A DNA stretch of 64,000 bases from a bacterium (GTDB taxonomy: Bacteria; CAIWAD01). Made by a program: the position numbers and the translations under genes. The notes beneath the pieces were generated by a model. That model was not told where the DNA came from and did not search any database. It saw nothing but the letters and a program-made list of their open reading frames with translations. The stretch spans positions 186,001 through 250,000 of the forward strand of contig JAUIFJ010000001.1 of the NCBI GenBank assembly GCA_030429345.1. The letters run 5' to 3'. Below are positions 37,070-44,997 of this stretch, piece after piece; the first letter of the stretch is position 1; every line of letters starts with the position of its first letter.

Positions 37070-37097
37070 TTGCGGGATGGCCCCGCGCCCATATAAT
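37070..37097 (+). promoter_or_regulatory. sigma-70 promoter for the aldehyde dehydrogenase unit
   Basis: TTGCGG at 37070 and a perfect TATAAT at 37092, with a 16-bp spacer. Predicted start near 37104, giving a leader of about 36 nt to ATG 37140. Confidence 0.6.
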
Positions 37098-37139
37098 CCT
37101 ACATTTCCTGTTTCCATTGAAGCAAGGCAGAGGCGCCCC

Positions 37140-38669
37140 ATGGACAAGGATCTGGCCTCCGTACAGGAAGTGCGGGACATGCTGCGCAAGGCGCGCGAAG
37201 CAGCCGACCAGTTCAAGAATTTCTCGCAGGATCAGGTGGACCGCATCGTCCAGGCCATGGCCGAACGCAGCCTGGCGGCGGCCAAGCGGCTGGCGGAAAT
37301 GGCCTGCGAGGAGACCGGCTACGGCCGGGTCGAGGACAAGACCACCAAGAATGTCTTCGCCAGCCGGCATCTGCTGGAGCATGTGCGCGGCATCAAGACC
37401 TGCGGCATCGTTCATCACAACGAGCAGACCAAGGTCGTCGAGATCGCCGTTCCCATGGGCATCGTCGCCGCCCTGGTGCCCTGCACCAATCCCACCTCCA
37501 CAACGATCTACAAATCGATCATTGCCCTGAAGGCCCGCAACGCGATCGTCTTCAGCCCTCATCCCAAAGCGCTGAACAGCATTCTGGAAAGCGTGCGCAT
37601 TCTGAACGAGGCCGCCGCCAGCGTCGGCGCTCCGCGCAACCTGATCCAGTGCATGACCACCCCGACCCTGGAAGGCACCCAGGAGCTGATGAAGCACGAG
37701 CTGACCAGCGTGATTCTCGCCACCGGCGGATCACCGATGGTCAAGGCCGCTTACAGCGCCGGCAAACCGGCCTACGGCGTCGGCCCGGGCAATGTGCCGG
37801 CCTATGTGGATCGCAGCGCGGATGTCGCAAAGGCCGCCCGCGACATCGTCGCCGGCAAGTCCTTCGACTGGGGCACGGTCTGCGCCTCCGAGCAGAGCGT
37901 CGTCGCTGATCGGCCCATTTCGGGCAAGCTGCTCGAGGAGCTGCGCAAGGCGGGAGCCTACATCTGCACCGCCGAGGAGAAGCGCGCGTTGCAGTCGACC
38001 ATGATCGACAGCCGCGGCGGACTCAATCCGGCCATCGTCGGCCAGTCGCCGGAGACCATTGCCGACTTGGCGGGCCTGAAGGTGCCGCGCGGCACGCGCT
38101 GCCTGCTGGTGATGCTGGACAAGGTCGGCCGCGAAGACCCGCTGAGCCGCGAAAAGCTGAGCCCCGTGCTGGGCTTCTATGTCGAGGATGGCTGGAAGAA
38201 GGGCTGCGAACGGGCCATCGAGGTCCTGCAGTACGGCGGCGTAGGCCACACCTTCGCCATTCATTGCCGCGACCAGGACATCATCCTGGAATTCGGCCTG
38301 CACAAGCCGGCCTTCCGCATTGTGGTGAATAGTCCGGCGACTCACGGCGCCATCGGCTACACCACCGGTCTGCCTCCCGCCATGACTCTCGGTCCGGGCA
38401 CCTGGGGCGGCAGCATCACCACGGACAACGTAGGGCCGCTGCATCTGGTCAACATCAAGCGCATGGCCTTCGAGATCAATCCTCTGGATCCCGCGGACAA
38501 CCCGGAACCCTCCAGCCGCTGGGGCTACGACGAGAACTATCGCTACCGTCCCAAGGGGGAGGAAGCGCAGGCAGCCGGATCCTCGCCCGCTCCCCGCAGC
38601 TACGGCAAGTCGCGCTTGAGTGACGCCGACATCGAGAGCATCATCAAGGACTTCAAGAAGAACCCATGA
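37140..38669 (+). CDS. CoA-acylating aldehyde dehydrogenase (EutE/PduP-like)
   Basis: 509 residues from ATG 37140, downstream of a sigma-70 promoter. NAD-dependent, CoA-acylating aldehyde dehydrogenases convert an aldehyde to acyl-CoA. Visible features: the PMGIVAALVPCTNPTST entry segment, ATGGSPMVKAAYSAGKPAYG with the YGVGPGNVPAYVD cofactor region, and the catalytic Cys248 in SFDWGTVCASEQ. The N-terminal 30 residues (VRDMLRKAREAADQFKNFSQ) form an amphipathic helix like those of microcompartment-targeted EutE/PduP, but no shell gene lies in the window. The last 4 bp overlap a PduL-fold gene (ATGA), suggesting an aldehyde to acyl-CoA to acyl-phosphate pair. Confidence 0.88.
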   Translation: MDKDLASVQEVRDMLRKAREAADQFKNFSQDQVDRIVQAMAERSLAAAKRLAEMACEETGYGRVEDKTTKNVFASRHLLEHVRGIKTCGIVHHNEQTKVVEIAVPMGIVAALVPCTNPTSTTIYKSIIALKARNAIVFSPHPKALNSILESVRILNEAAASVGAPRNLIQCMTTPTLEGTQELMKHELTSVILATGGSPMVKAAYSAGKPAYGVGPGNVPAYVDRSADVAKAARDIVAGKSFDWGTVCASEQSVVADRPISGKLLEELRKAGAYICTAEEKRALQSTMIDSRGGLNPAIVGQSPETIADLAGLKVPRGTRCLLVMLDKVGREDPLSREKLSPVLGFYVEDGWKKGCERAIEVLQYGGVGHTFAIHCRDQDIILEFGLHKPAFRIVVNSPATHGAIGYTTGLPPAMTLGPGTWGGSITTDNVGPLHLVNIKRMAFEINPLDPADNPEPSSRWGYDENYRYRPKGEEAQAAGSSPAPRSYGKSRLSDADIESIIKDFKKNP

Positions 38670-39442
38670 GCCTGGATCCGCGGATACGGATCCTCCCGCC
38701 CCGGGTCTTCCTGGATCGAGCCGGCTTTCAGCGCCTTTTCGGCGAAGACGGCTACCTGGAATTCGGCGAGGCGGTGGGAACGCAAGGCGGCTTCCTCAGC
38801 CGTCAGCGCCTCTCCGTCTCCACGGCCCTCGGGCGGATCGACGATCTGCCGATCCACGGACCCCTTGCCTCCCACTGCGGTGCCGAATTGCCGGCCAGCC
38901 TTTGCGCGCGGCTTGGCTGCGAGGCTCCGGTGCGCCAGAGCGGCGACTACGAAGGCTGCCCCTCGCTGACCCTGATCGGACCGGCGGGCCACCTGCATCT
39001 GGAAGAGGGCCTGCTGGTTCCCATGCGCCGTCTTTGCCTGACACCGGAAAACGCGCGCCGCCTCGGCCTGCTGCAGGGAGACGCCGTGCTCTGCCTTGCC
39101 CGCAGCCACCGCCGCACCGATTGGCGCGAAGCCACCCGTGACACCATCTTCTCGGATGTCGAAGTCAGCGTGGGAACGGACTACGACCTGGAACTGCATC
39201 TGGACCGGGACGACGCCGCAGCAGCAGGTCTGCGCTGCGGGGACCGCGCCAGCCTGCTCAACCTGTCGCGCCTGCACCAGGATCGCCCTGAACTCTGGCT
39301 GCCCGTCGGCCGGCTGGTTGGGGAAGCGGATGTGCAGAGGGCCCGCGAAAAGGGGCTGCGCATTCGTGTCACGAAGGGAATGATCCTGACGCCCGCGGCC
39401 CGCGAAAAAGGCCGGGAATTCGGAGTGTTGGACTTCGACTAG
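38666..39442 (+). CDS. PduL-fold phosphotransacylase-like protein lacking canonical metal-ligand histidines
   Basis: 258 residues. ATGA overlap with the aldehyde dehydrogenase. The frame follows PduL (phosphate propanoyltransferase) from residue 8 to about 190: FQRLFG, then PVRQSGDYEGCPSLTLIGP, GLLVPMRRLCLTPENA, and YDLELHLDRDDAAAAGL. In PduL the two R-H-x-H motifs bind zinc. Here the first reads P-R13-V-F15-L and the second R121-R122-L-C124-L, so four histidines are gone, while His179 of the third site remains. Residues 190-258 add an extension ending VTKGMILTPAAREKGREF, similar to tails seen on microcompartment-associated enzymes. Either catalysis is lost, giving a regulatory or structural paralog, or the metal site is rebuilt (Cys124). 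Confidence 0.7.
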   Translation: MSLDPRIRILPPRVFLDRAGFQRLFGEDGYLEFGEAVGTQGGFLSRQRLSVSTALGRIDDLPIHGPLASHCGAELPASLCARLGCEAPVRQSGDYEGCPSLTLIGPAGHLHLEEGLLVPMRRLCLTPENARRLGLLQGDAVLCLARSHRRTDWREATRDTIFSDVEVSVGTDYDLELHLDRDDAAAAGLRCGDRASLLNLSRLHQDRPELWLPVGRLVGEADVQRAREKGLRIRVTKGMILTPAAREKGREFGVLDFD

Positions 39443-39624
39443 GGAAATGTCAGGGAAAGATTTCGGACAGGGACTTTTTTGTTGTGCCTGCCTTGAGGCA
39501 TTGTCTACTTGGTGGCGGCTGGACAGGGCACTCCGCGACCTCGTTCCGCCGAACGGTGAAATCCCCTATCAGTCAATGTGACACAGTGCGGACCGCAGCC
39601 CCGCACCTTGCCCGAGGACAGCAT

Positions 39625-39780
39625 ATGACGATTGGTTCCGCAAGACGGCGCGAAAGGCGTCGTATACACGATCGCCGCAGCTTCCAGCGAGCAGGATCGG
39701 ATCGCCGCACAGGCGAAGACCGACGCAGCCGGGCCGAGGACTTTTCCGGTCCCGAACGGCGGGGCATGCGCCTCGGCTGA
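39625..39780 (+). CDS. possible Arg-rich microprotein
   Basis: 51 codons from ATG 39625, with GAGG 7 nt upstream. One third of the residues are Arg, arranged as repeated R-R and D-R-R units (RRRERRRIHDRR, GSDRRTGEDRR). Similar D-R-R-S-G-x-D-R-R runs occur as tails or linkers in other bacterial proteins. It stands alone in the 409-bp gap after the PduL-like gene; the rest of that gap shows no other gene. It may be a real nucleic-acid-binding microprotein or a chance frame. Confidence 0.35.
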   Translation: MTIGSARRRERRRIHDRRSFQRAGSDRRTGEDRRSRAEDFSGPERRGMRLG

Positions 39781-39811
39781 TCACCCCCAAACCGCTTTTC
39801 CATTTTTGCTG

Positions 39812-39840
39812 TTGGATTTTAGGAGCCATCTCCTTAGAAT
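39812..39840 (+). promoter_or_regulatory. sigma-70 promoter, near-leaderless start for DUF3098 gene
   Basis: TTGGAT at 39812 and TAGAAT at 39835, 17-bp spacer. The predicted start is near 39847, only about 5 nt before ATG 39852, so the mRNA would be almost leaderless. The transcript would run on into the two tRNAs. Confidence 0.5.
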
Positions 39841-39851
39841 CGGGGTCTGTT

Positions 39852-40070
39852 ATGCCGAAAAGCGAAACGACAAGCGGGACCCTCCCTTTTACCAAAGAGA
39901 ATTACCTGCTCTTCGGTCTGGGTTGCCTGCTGTTGATCGCCGGGTTCGCGCTGAGCGCCCAGGGGCCCCATGACGGGTTCCTGTCTTTGACACTATCGCC
40001 GATTCTCCTGGTCTCCGCCTATGTGGTGGTGCTGCCGGCGGCGATACTGTACGAGAAGAAGGGCGATTAG
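39852..40070 (+). CDS. DUF3098-like small membrane protein
   Basis: 72 residues with two hydrophobic helices (about 18-36 and 45-64) separated by a short polar loop, in the pattern FTKENYLLFGLGCLLLIAGF then LTLSPILLVSAYVVVLPAAI. This matches DUF3098, a small two-helix family found in Bacteroidetes and relatives; function unknown. Its last four codons and TAG stop overlap the first 10 nt of tRNA-Val, so processing of the tRNA 5' end would cut the mRNA within the coding region. Confidence 0.7.
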   Translation: MPKSETTSGTLPFTKENYLLFGLGCLLLIAGFALSAQGPHDGFLSLTLSPILLVSAYVVVLPAAILYEKKGD

Positions 40071-40135
40071 CTCAGTTGGTTCAGAGCACCTGCCTTACAA
40101 GCAGGGGGTCACTGGTTCGAGCCCAGTATCGCCCA
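40061..40135 (+). tRNA. tRNA-Val (anticodon TAC)
   Basis: 75 nt. Acceptor GGGCGAT pairs with ATCGCCC, D-loop AGTTGGTTCA, anticodon stem CCTGC/GCAGG around CTTACAA, T-arm ACTGG-TTCGAGC-CCAGT, discriminator A. CCA is not encoded. The 5' end overlaps the end of the preceding gene by 10 nt. Confidence 0.95.
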
Positions 40136-40148
40136 TAACGGAATTGTT

Positions 40149-40222
40149 GGTCCGGTAGTTCAATTGGTTAGAGCGCCAGCCTGTCACGCTGGAAGTTGCG
40201 AGTTCGAGTCTCGTCCGGACCG
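40149..40222 (+). tRNA. tRNA-Asp (anticodon GTC)
   Basis: 74 nt. Acceptor GGTCCGG pairs with CCGGACC, anticodon stem CCAGC/GCTGG around CTGTCAC, T-loop TTCGAGT, discriminator G. CCA is not encoded. It lies 13 nt after tRNA-Val, so the pair is probably one transcript. Confidence 0.95.
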
Positions 40223-40225
40223 TTG

Positions 40226-40255
40226 GCCCCGTCTTTTCGACGGGGCTTTCTTTTT
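40226..40255 (+). terminator. rho-independent terminator after the tRNA pair
   Basis: GCCCCGTC and GACGGGGC form an 8-bp stem around TTTTC, followed by TTTCTTTTT. Confidence 0.9.
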
Positions 40256-40296
40256 GCCCAAAAGTGAACCTGTATAGTCCGATTTGTGCTCCGGAA

Positions 40297-40310
40297 TTGA
40301 CAACGGTCAA
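40297..40310 (+). promoter_or_regulatory. FNR/DNR-type operator upstream of the hemerythrin operon
   Basis: TTGACAACGGTCAA is a perfect dyad of the CRP/FNR-family type (TTGAC-N4-GTCAA). Its centre is 63 bp before the hemerythrin ATG. If it sits at -41.5 (class II activation), transcription starts near 40345, with TACCCT at 40332 as -10. Suggests control by oxygen or NO through an FNR/DNR/NnrR-type regulator, which is not in the window. Confidence 0.6.
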
Positions 40311-40366
40311 GTACTTCGGTGCTGGTCTTGGTACCCTCTGGAGTCGATCCCCAAATGAGGTTCACC

Positions 40367-40801
40367 ATGATCCAAGACTATCTCTCCGACGATCACAAGA
40401 CCTGCGATCAACTCTACGCCAAGGCGGAGGAGGCGGTCGTCCAGGAGGACTGGACCCGCGCCGACGGACTCTGGAGCGAGTTCCATGGGCACACCTTGCA
40501 CCACTTCGCCATGGAGGAACAGGTGCTGTTTCCGGAGCTGGAGCGCATGCACGGAAGCCCCATGGGGCCGACCCAGGTGATGCGCATGGAGCACGACCAG
40601 GTGCGGCGCATCGCCTCCCAGCTGGAAGCTGCCCTGAAGGAGCGGGATCGCGAGGCCTTCCTGGGCTACGGCGAAACCATGCTGGTCTTGTTGCAGCAGC
40701 ACAACATGAAGGAAGAACAGATCCTTTATCCCATGGCCGACGGCAGTCTGCCGGGAGGGCAGGAGGTGCTGGAAAGGATGAAGCATGTGCCGCGAAGCTA
40801 G
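40367..40801 (+). CDS. hemerythrin-like HHE-domain protein
   Basis: 144 residues from ATG 40367 with TGAGG 6 nt upstream; an ATG four codons earlier overlaps that site. Four-helix hemerythrin pattern with likely di-iron ligands His10 (DDHKTCD), His46 and Glu50 (HHFAMEE), His76 (MEHDQVR), His112 and Glu116 (QHNMKEEQ). HHE proteins bind oxygen or NO, or repair iron-sulfur centres. An FNR/DNR-type operator lies just upstream, and the overlapping DUF2249 and NnrS-like genes follow, so the unit fits an NO or low-oxygen response. Confidence 0.88.
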   Translation: MIQDYLSDDHKTCDQLYAKAEEAVVQEDWTRADGLWSEFHGHTLHHFAMEEQVLFPELERMHGSPMGPTQVMRMEHDQVRRIASQLEAALKERDREAFLGYGETMLVLLQQHNMKEEQILYPMADGSLPGGQEVLERMKHVPRS

Positions 40802-41060
40802 TCCCTTCCTGGATGTGCGTCTGCTGCCCAGTCCGGAACCCTTCCAGAAAATCCAGACGGCCATTTCGACCCTGGAAGAGGATCAGTTCCTGCATGTGCT
40901 GCATCGCCGCGAGCCCGTGCCCCTCTTCGAATACCTGCGAGCCCACGGCTTCGGCTGGCGCGTCCTGAAGGAGGACGAGCCGGATCGGGTCCATCTGCTC
41001 ATCTGGAGAAGCAACGATCCGCGCGCCGAGGCAGCGGCCTTGGCCTGGAGCCTTTCATGA
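40785..41060 (+). CDS. DUF2249 (TusA-like) protein
   Basis: 91 residues. The ATG lies inside the end of the hemerythrin gene (17-bp overlap). Pattern LDVRLLPSPEPFQKIQTAIS, then FLHVLHRREPVPLFEYLRAH and FGWRVL matches DUF2249, a small TusA/SirA-like beta-alpha fold. DUF2249 genes often accompany hemerythrins and nitric-oxide or denitrification genes. The exact role is unknown; the usual TusA catalytic Cys is not conserved in the expected N-terminal position. Confidence 0.82.
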   Translation: MCREASPFLDVRLLPSPEPFQKIQTAISTLEEDQFLHVLHRREPVPLFEYLRAHGFGWRVLKEDEPDRVHLLIWRSNDPRAEAAALAWSLS

Positions 41061-42355
41061 GCCTTCCCCGCGTCGATGCGGGGCTGCTGCCGGCCTTCCA
41101 CCTTCCCATGCGCTTCTTCCTGACGGCCTTGTGCTTTGCCCTGGCCGCTCTCTGCTGGCTGGGGCTGGCGGGTCCGGCAGTCTGGCTGACCCGCTGGCAT
41201 CCCGTGCTGCTGGGCGTGACACACCTGCAGGTCCTGGGCCTGATGGCGATGACGATGATCGGCGCGCTGGCGCAGGTGGTACCCGTTTTGGCCCTGCGCC
41301 CCCTTCCGGGAGCTGCCCGCCTGCTGCCCCTGGTGCATCTGCTGTTGCTGGCGGGTGTTTCCTTCTTAAGCCTCGGTCTGGGACTGCATCGCGGCGGCCT
41401 GCTGAAAGCGGCCCTGCCCCTGCTGGCGGCCGCCTTCCTGTTGGTCCTGGCCCAATTGGGCGGAGCGCTGCTGCGCCGCAGCAGCGGACGCGGGTCCGTG
41501 CATTCGGTGCGCCTGGCCGGTTTTGCCCTGGCCCTGACCGTCGGCCTGGGTGTCTGGCTCGGGCTTGCCAGGGCCCTTCCGGGCCGCCTGGCGACATCGC
41601 TGCATCTGACGGACACCCATGCCCTGCTCGGTCTGGGCGGCTGGGTCGGCCTGCTGATCCTGGGTGTCGGCAGCCAGGTCATTCCCATGTTCCATGTCAC
41701 ACCGGCGATTCCCCCTCGCCGCTTGCAGGTCCTGAACGCCCTCGCCCTTGCCGGCCTGCTGCTGGTGTCTTCCGGCAGCCTCGGGTGCATGCGGTGCTGG
41801 TACGCCGGGGCTCTGCTCCTTTCCCTGGCCCTTGCCGGCTTCGGCCTGCAGGCCCTGCACCTCTTGGCCCAGCGCGCCCGCAAGATTCCCGACGCGACCA
41901 TCGAGGCCTGGCGGATCGCCATTCTGTATCTGCTCGTCGCCCTCTTTCTCTTCGCCTGTTCCAGCATGGCTCCCCTGTCCCTGCTGCATTCCATGAAGCT
42001 GCAGCTGGCGGCGGCCCTGCTGGTGCTCTTCGGTGTGATCCAGACGGTAATCCTGGGCATGCTGCTCAAGATCGTCCCTTTCCTGGCCTGGACCCACCTG
42101 CAGAATCAGGCCGGCCTCGACTTCGAGAGGCTTTCCCGAGTGCCTCACATGCACGCCTTCATCGCCAAAAGGCCGGGACAGCGGGTGATCCGGCTGCAGG
42201 CGGCGGGCGCAGGCCTGCTGGCCTTCGCGCCCTTCATCTCCGCCGCCCACTGGCCGGGGCTGTTCCTGCTGGCACTGGCCAATGGCTGGATGCTGCTGCT
42301 GCTAGGGAAGAGTCTGAAGACCTATCTCTCCTGCGCGAAGGTCTTTCAGGACTGA
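41057..42355 (+). CDS. 12-TM NnrS-like / heme-copper-oxidase-like membrane protein
   Basis: 432 residues, almost entirely hydrophobic, with about 12 predicted transmembrane helices. Conserved-looking His residues occur at helix starts or ends (THLQVLGLMAMTMIGALAQV, TDTHALLGLGGW, IPMFHVTPA, VPHMHAF), a pattern of heme-copper oxidase subunit I or NnrS relatives. ATGA overlap with the DUF2249 gene places it in the hemerythrin operon. Likely a heme or NO-related membrane protein in respiration or NO tolerance. I cannot decide between NnrS and other oxidase-like families, and no accessory subunits are present. Confidence 0.68.
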   Translation: MSLPRVDAGLLPAFHLPMRFFLTALCFALAALCWLGLAGPAVWLTRWHPVLLGVTHLQVLGLMAMTMIGALAQVVPVLALRPLPGAARLLPLVHLLLLAGVSFLSLGLGLHRGGLLKAALPLLAAAFLLVLAQLGGALLRRSSGRGSVHSVRLAGFALALTVGLGVWLGLARALPGRLATSLHLTDTHALLGLGGWVGLLILGVGSQVIPMFHVTPAIPPRRLQVLNALALAGLLLVSSGSLGCMRCWYAGALLLSLALAGFGLQALHLLAQRARKIPDATIEAWRIAILYLLVALFLFACSSMAPLSLLHSMKLQLAAALLVLFGVIQTVILGMLLKIVPFLAWTHLQNQAGLDFERLSRVPHMHAFIAKRPGQRVIRLQAAGAGLLAFAPFISAAHWPGLFLLALANGWMLLLLGKSLKTYLSCAKVFQD

Positions 42356-42435
42356 ATTCCCCGGCCGCAAACGAAGGGCTAACCCTGTTTCGCTAGAATG
42401 CGATCTGCTGGAAGTCCGTTCAATCGAGGCAAGCC

Positions 42436-44520
42436 ATGAGCCGCGAAACTCTTGATCCCCGCCGCCACAATCGCAGCGGGAACCGCCATCTGTCTGACCT
42501 GATCGATTCCGAAGTCCGTCGCGCCGACGCAGGCCGCCGCGCTTTCCTGAAGAGTGGCGCCAGCCTGGCGGCGCTCTCGATGGTCGGCAGTTTCGGTGCG
42601 GCCGGCTTCGGTGCGGCCGGCTTCGGCCTCTTGTCTTGCGGCCGCCAGGAAGAAGCGCTCTCCAACGCGGGTGCGGGACTGCCCCGGCCGCTGGGCTTCG
42701 ATTCGATTGCCGGATCGAAGGCCAACGCGATCCGGGTGCCGGAAGGGTATACGGCGCAGGTGCTGGCTCCCTGGGGCACGCCGATCGACGAAGCGGGCGT
42801 CGACTGGAAGGCGGACGGGAGCAACACGGCGGAGGAGCAGGCGCACTCGATGGGGATGCATCACGACGGCCAGCATTTTTTCGCACTGGATGGCCGCAGC
42901 GACGACGGCCTGCTCTGCGTGAATCACGAGTACCTGGACGTGCGGGCCCTGCACCCTGACGGCCCGACTGTCGATCCGCAGAGCGAACAGCGGACCAGCG
43001 CGGATGAGGCGCGCAAGGAGTTGAACGGCCACGGGCTGAGCGTGATCCGCATCCGCCTGGTGGACGGTCGCTGGCAATTAGTCCGCGGGGACGAACACAA
43101 TCGACGCATCACGGGGTACACGCCGTTCGATGTCACGGGTCCCCTGGGCGGACACGAGGCGCTGCGAACGCCCTGGTCGCCGGATGGGCGACGCACACGC
43201 GGCACCTTCCAGAACTGCGGTTGCGGGTACACGCCCTGGGGCACCTACCTGAGCGGTGAAGAGAACTGGCCCGAGTACTATGTGAATCACGGGGAGAAGA
43301 CCGCCAACCAGCTCCGCATCGGCCAGGACCGGGAGCGAACGAGCTATGGGTGGGATCATCTGGCAGGCCACCCGTCGGAAAAGGAGGGCGAGTTCAGCCG
43401 TTTCGACCTGACGGAGCGGGGCGCGTCGTCTACGGAAGACTGGCGCAACGAGGCCCACGGCGTCGGCTACGTGGTCGAGCTGGATCCGCACGATCCGCAA
43501 AGCCGCCCCGCCAAGCGGACGGCTCTTGGCCGCTTCCGCCACGAGAGCGCCACCCTGGGCGAGCTGAAGCCCGGCAGGCCGGTCGTCTTCTACACCGGGC
43601 ACGACGCACGCTTCGAGTATGTCTACAAGTTCGTCAGTCGAGAGCCCTGGGACCCCGCCGACGCGAAACTCAAGGACCGGATGGCTGTCGGCTCCAAGTA
43701 CATGGATCACGGAACACTCTTCGTCGCGCGCTTCGACGAGGGTGGATTCGGCCAATGGCTGCCGCTGACCCTGGAGAGCCCCACCACCGATGGAGGCCGA
43801 CTGGCGGACCACTTCGCCGACCTGGGCGAGTTGATCCTCAACACGCCGGCGGCCGCCGACCTGCTGGGCGCGACCCCCATGGATCGCCCCGAATGGCTGG
43901 CGCTGAATCCGGAGGACGGAAGCGTCTTCCTGGCCCTGACCAACAACTCGAAGCGCAGCGCGGAGACGGGTACCAACCCTGCCAATCCGCGCCTGCGGAA
44001 TGTATACGGCCACATCCTGCGCTGGACCGAACTGGACGGAGACCGCATGCGCTGGGAGGTCTTCGTCTACGGTTCCTCCGCCGATTCGCCGACAGAGATC
44101 AACCGCTCGGGCCTGGTGGAATCCAACATGTTCGCCAGTCCCGATTCGGTGACCTTCGACCCTCGCGGAATCCTCTGGGTGCTGACGGACAACAGCGCGG
44201 AAGCCGTCGACCGCTACACCAACGACCAGGTGCTGGCGGTGATTCCCGGCCGCCTGCGTGATACAGAAGGCCGCGAACGCCCCCTGCAGCCCGGGGACGA
44301 GAACGAGCTGCGGCGCTTCATCACGGGGCCATTGGGGGCGGAGATGACGGGCCTGACCCTGACCCCCGACGGCCGCAACCTCTTCGTCAATGTGCAGCAT
44401 CCGGCCAACTGGCCGGTTTCGGACAATGCCACCGAAGCACCCGCCGAGGGGCAGAAAGTGCGCCCGCGCAGCACGACCGTCGTAATCCGCCGGGAGGATG
44501 GCGGGCCTGTGGGGGTGTAG
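42436..44520 (+). CDS. PhoX-family alkaline phosphatase/phosphoesterase (DUF839)
   Basis: 694 residues. Twin-arginine signal (GRRAFLKSGASL, residues about 33-44) followed by a hydrophobic stretch with an exact 15-bp duplication (GAAGF twice) and LLSCG. The body matches PhoX/DUF839: SMGMHHDGQHFF, LLCVNHEYLD, GFGHSNVA-type region replaced by NCGCGYTPWGTYLSGEENW, and GRFRHESATLG. PhoX enzymes bind Ca and Fe at a propeller centre and release phosphate from phosphomonoesters outside the cytoplasm. TAGAAT at 42392 could be its -10; no Pho box recognised. A large negatively charged propeller is consistent with export. Confidence 0.85.
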   Translation: MSRETLDPRRHNRSGNRHLSDLIDSEVRRADAGRRAFLKSGASLAALSMVGSFGAAGFGAAGFGLLSCGRQEEALSNAGAGLPRPLGFDSIAGSKANAIRVPEGYTAQVLAPWGTPIDEAGVDWKADGSNTAEEQAHSMGMHHDGQHFFALDGRSDDGLLCVNHEYLDVRALHPDGPTVDPQSEQRTSADEARKELNGHGLSVIRIRLVDGRWQLVRGDEHNRRITGYTPFDVTGPLGGHEALRTPWSPDGRRTRGTFQNCGCGYTPWGTYLSGEENWPEYYVNHGEKTANQLRIGQDRERTSYGWDHLAGHPSEKEGEFSRFDLTERGASSTEDWRNEAHGVGYVVELDPHDPQSRPAKRTALGRFRHESATLGELKPGRPVVFYTGHDARFEYVYKFVSREPWDPADAKLKDRMAVGSKYMDHGTLFVARFDEGGFGQWLPLTLESPTTDGGRLADHFADLGELILNTPAAADLLGATPMDRPEWLALNPEDGSVFLALTNNSKRSAETGTNPANPRLRNVYGHILRWTELDGDRMRWEVFVYGSSADSPTEINRSGLVESNMFASPDSVTFDPRGILWVLTDNSAEAVDRYTNDQVLAVIPGRLRDTEGRERPLQPGDENELRRFITGPLGAEMTGLTLTPDGRNLFVNVQHPANWPVSDNATEAPAEGQKVRPRSTTVVIRREDGGPVGV

Positions 44521-44997
44521 GGGAGAACGCGACGAAGGGGGTGTCCTGGTGGATCTGCGAATGTGTCAGGTGGGGTGGACCGATTTGTGGATAGCGATGT
44601 GGATGGGGGTGGATTGGGGAGAAGCCTTACACGCTCCTACTCACAGTGCACGGCTTTATTGCCACAAAAATCAGTCCCCTGGGTTGGACACTCCCTAGCA
44701 CCACTCACCAGCGGCTCTACAAATCAAACGGCCGTGCAACGGCCGACCAATAACAGCCGCATGTGAAACATGCGGAAACCGTCGCGCCCATTTGCCAACC
44801 GATTCATCCAGACGCATTGTTCGCCACCGGTCTTTGGCGCGGAGACCCCTTCGCCCCCGCGGCTTCGCCGCTGCCGGCCCCTCTCCTTTCACCGCTTCGC
44901 GGCCGATTGTGGTTTTTGGGCCGGCGCTCTCTTGCGGGCGTAGCGGTGTTGGTTTCTTGGCGTGTGATACACGATCAGTGAGACAGGATCTATTCGA
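44521..44997. other. non-coding gap with two adjacent perfect hairpins
   Basis: No supported gene. CGGCCGTGCAACGGCCG (44729-44745) and CCGCATGTGAAACATGCGG (44757-44775) each fold as a 7- to 8-bp stem with a 3-nt loop. A GC-rich stretch (44850-44910) contains several GCTTCGCCGC-like inverted units. The gap separates convergent phoX and the dienelactone hydrolase gene, so a bidirectional terminator is likely. Confidence 0.5.

Noticed and set aside
36559-39442. A bacterial microcompartment locus
   Set aside because: An acylating aldehyde dehydrogenase and a PduL-fold gene are present, but no shell protein gene (BMC-H or BMC-P) lies nearby.
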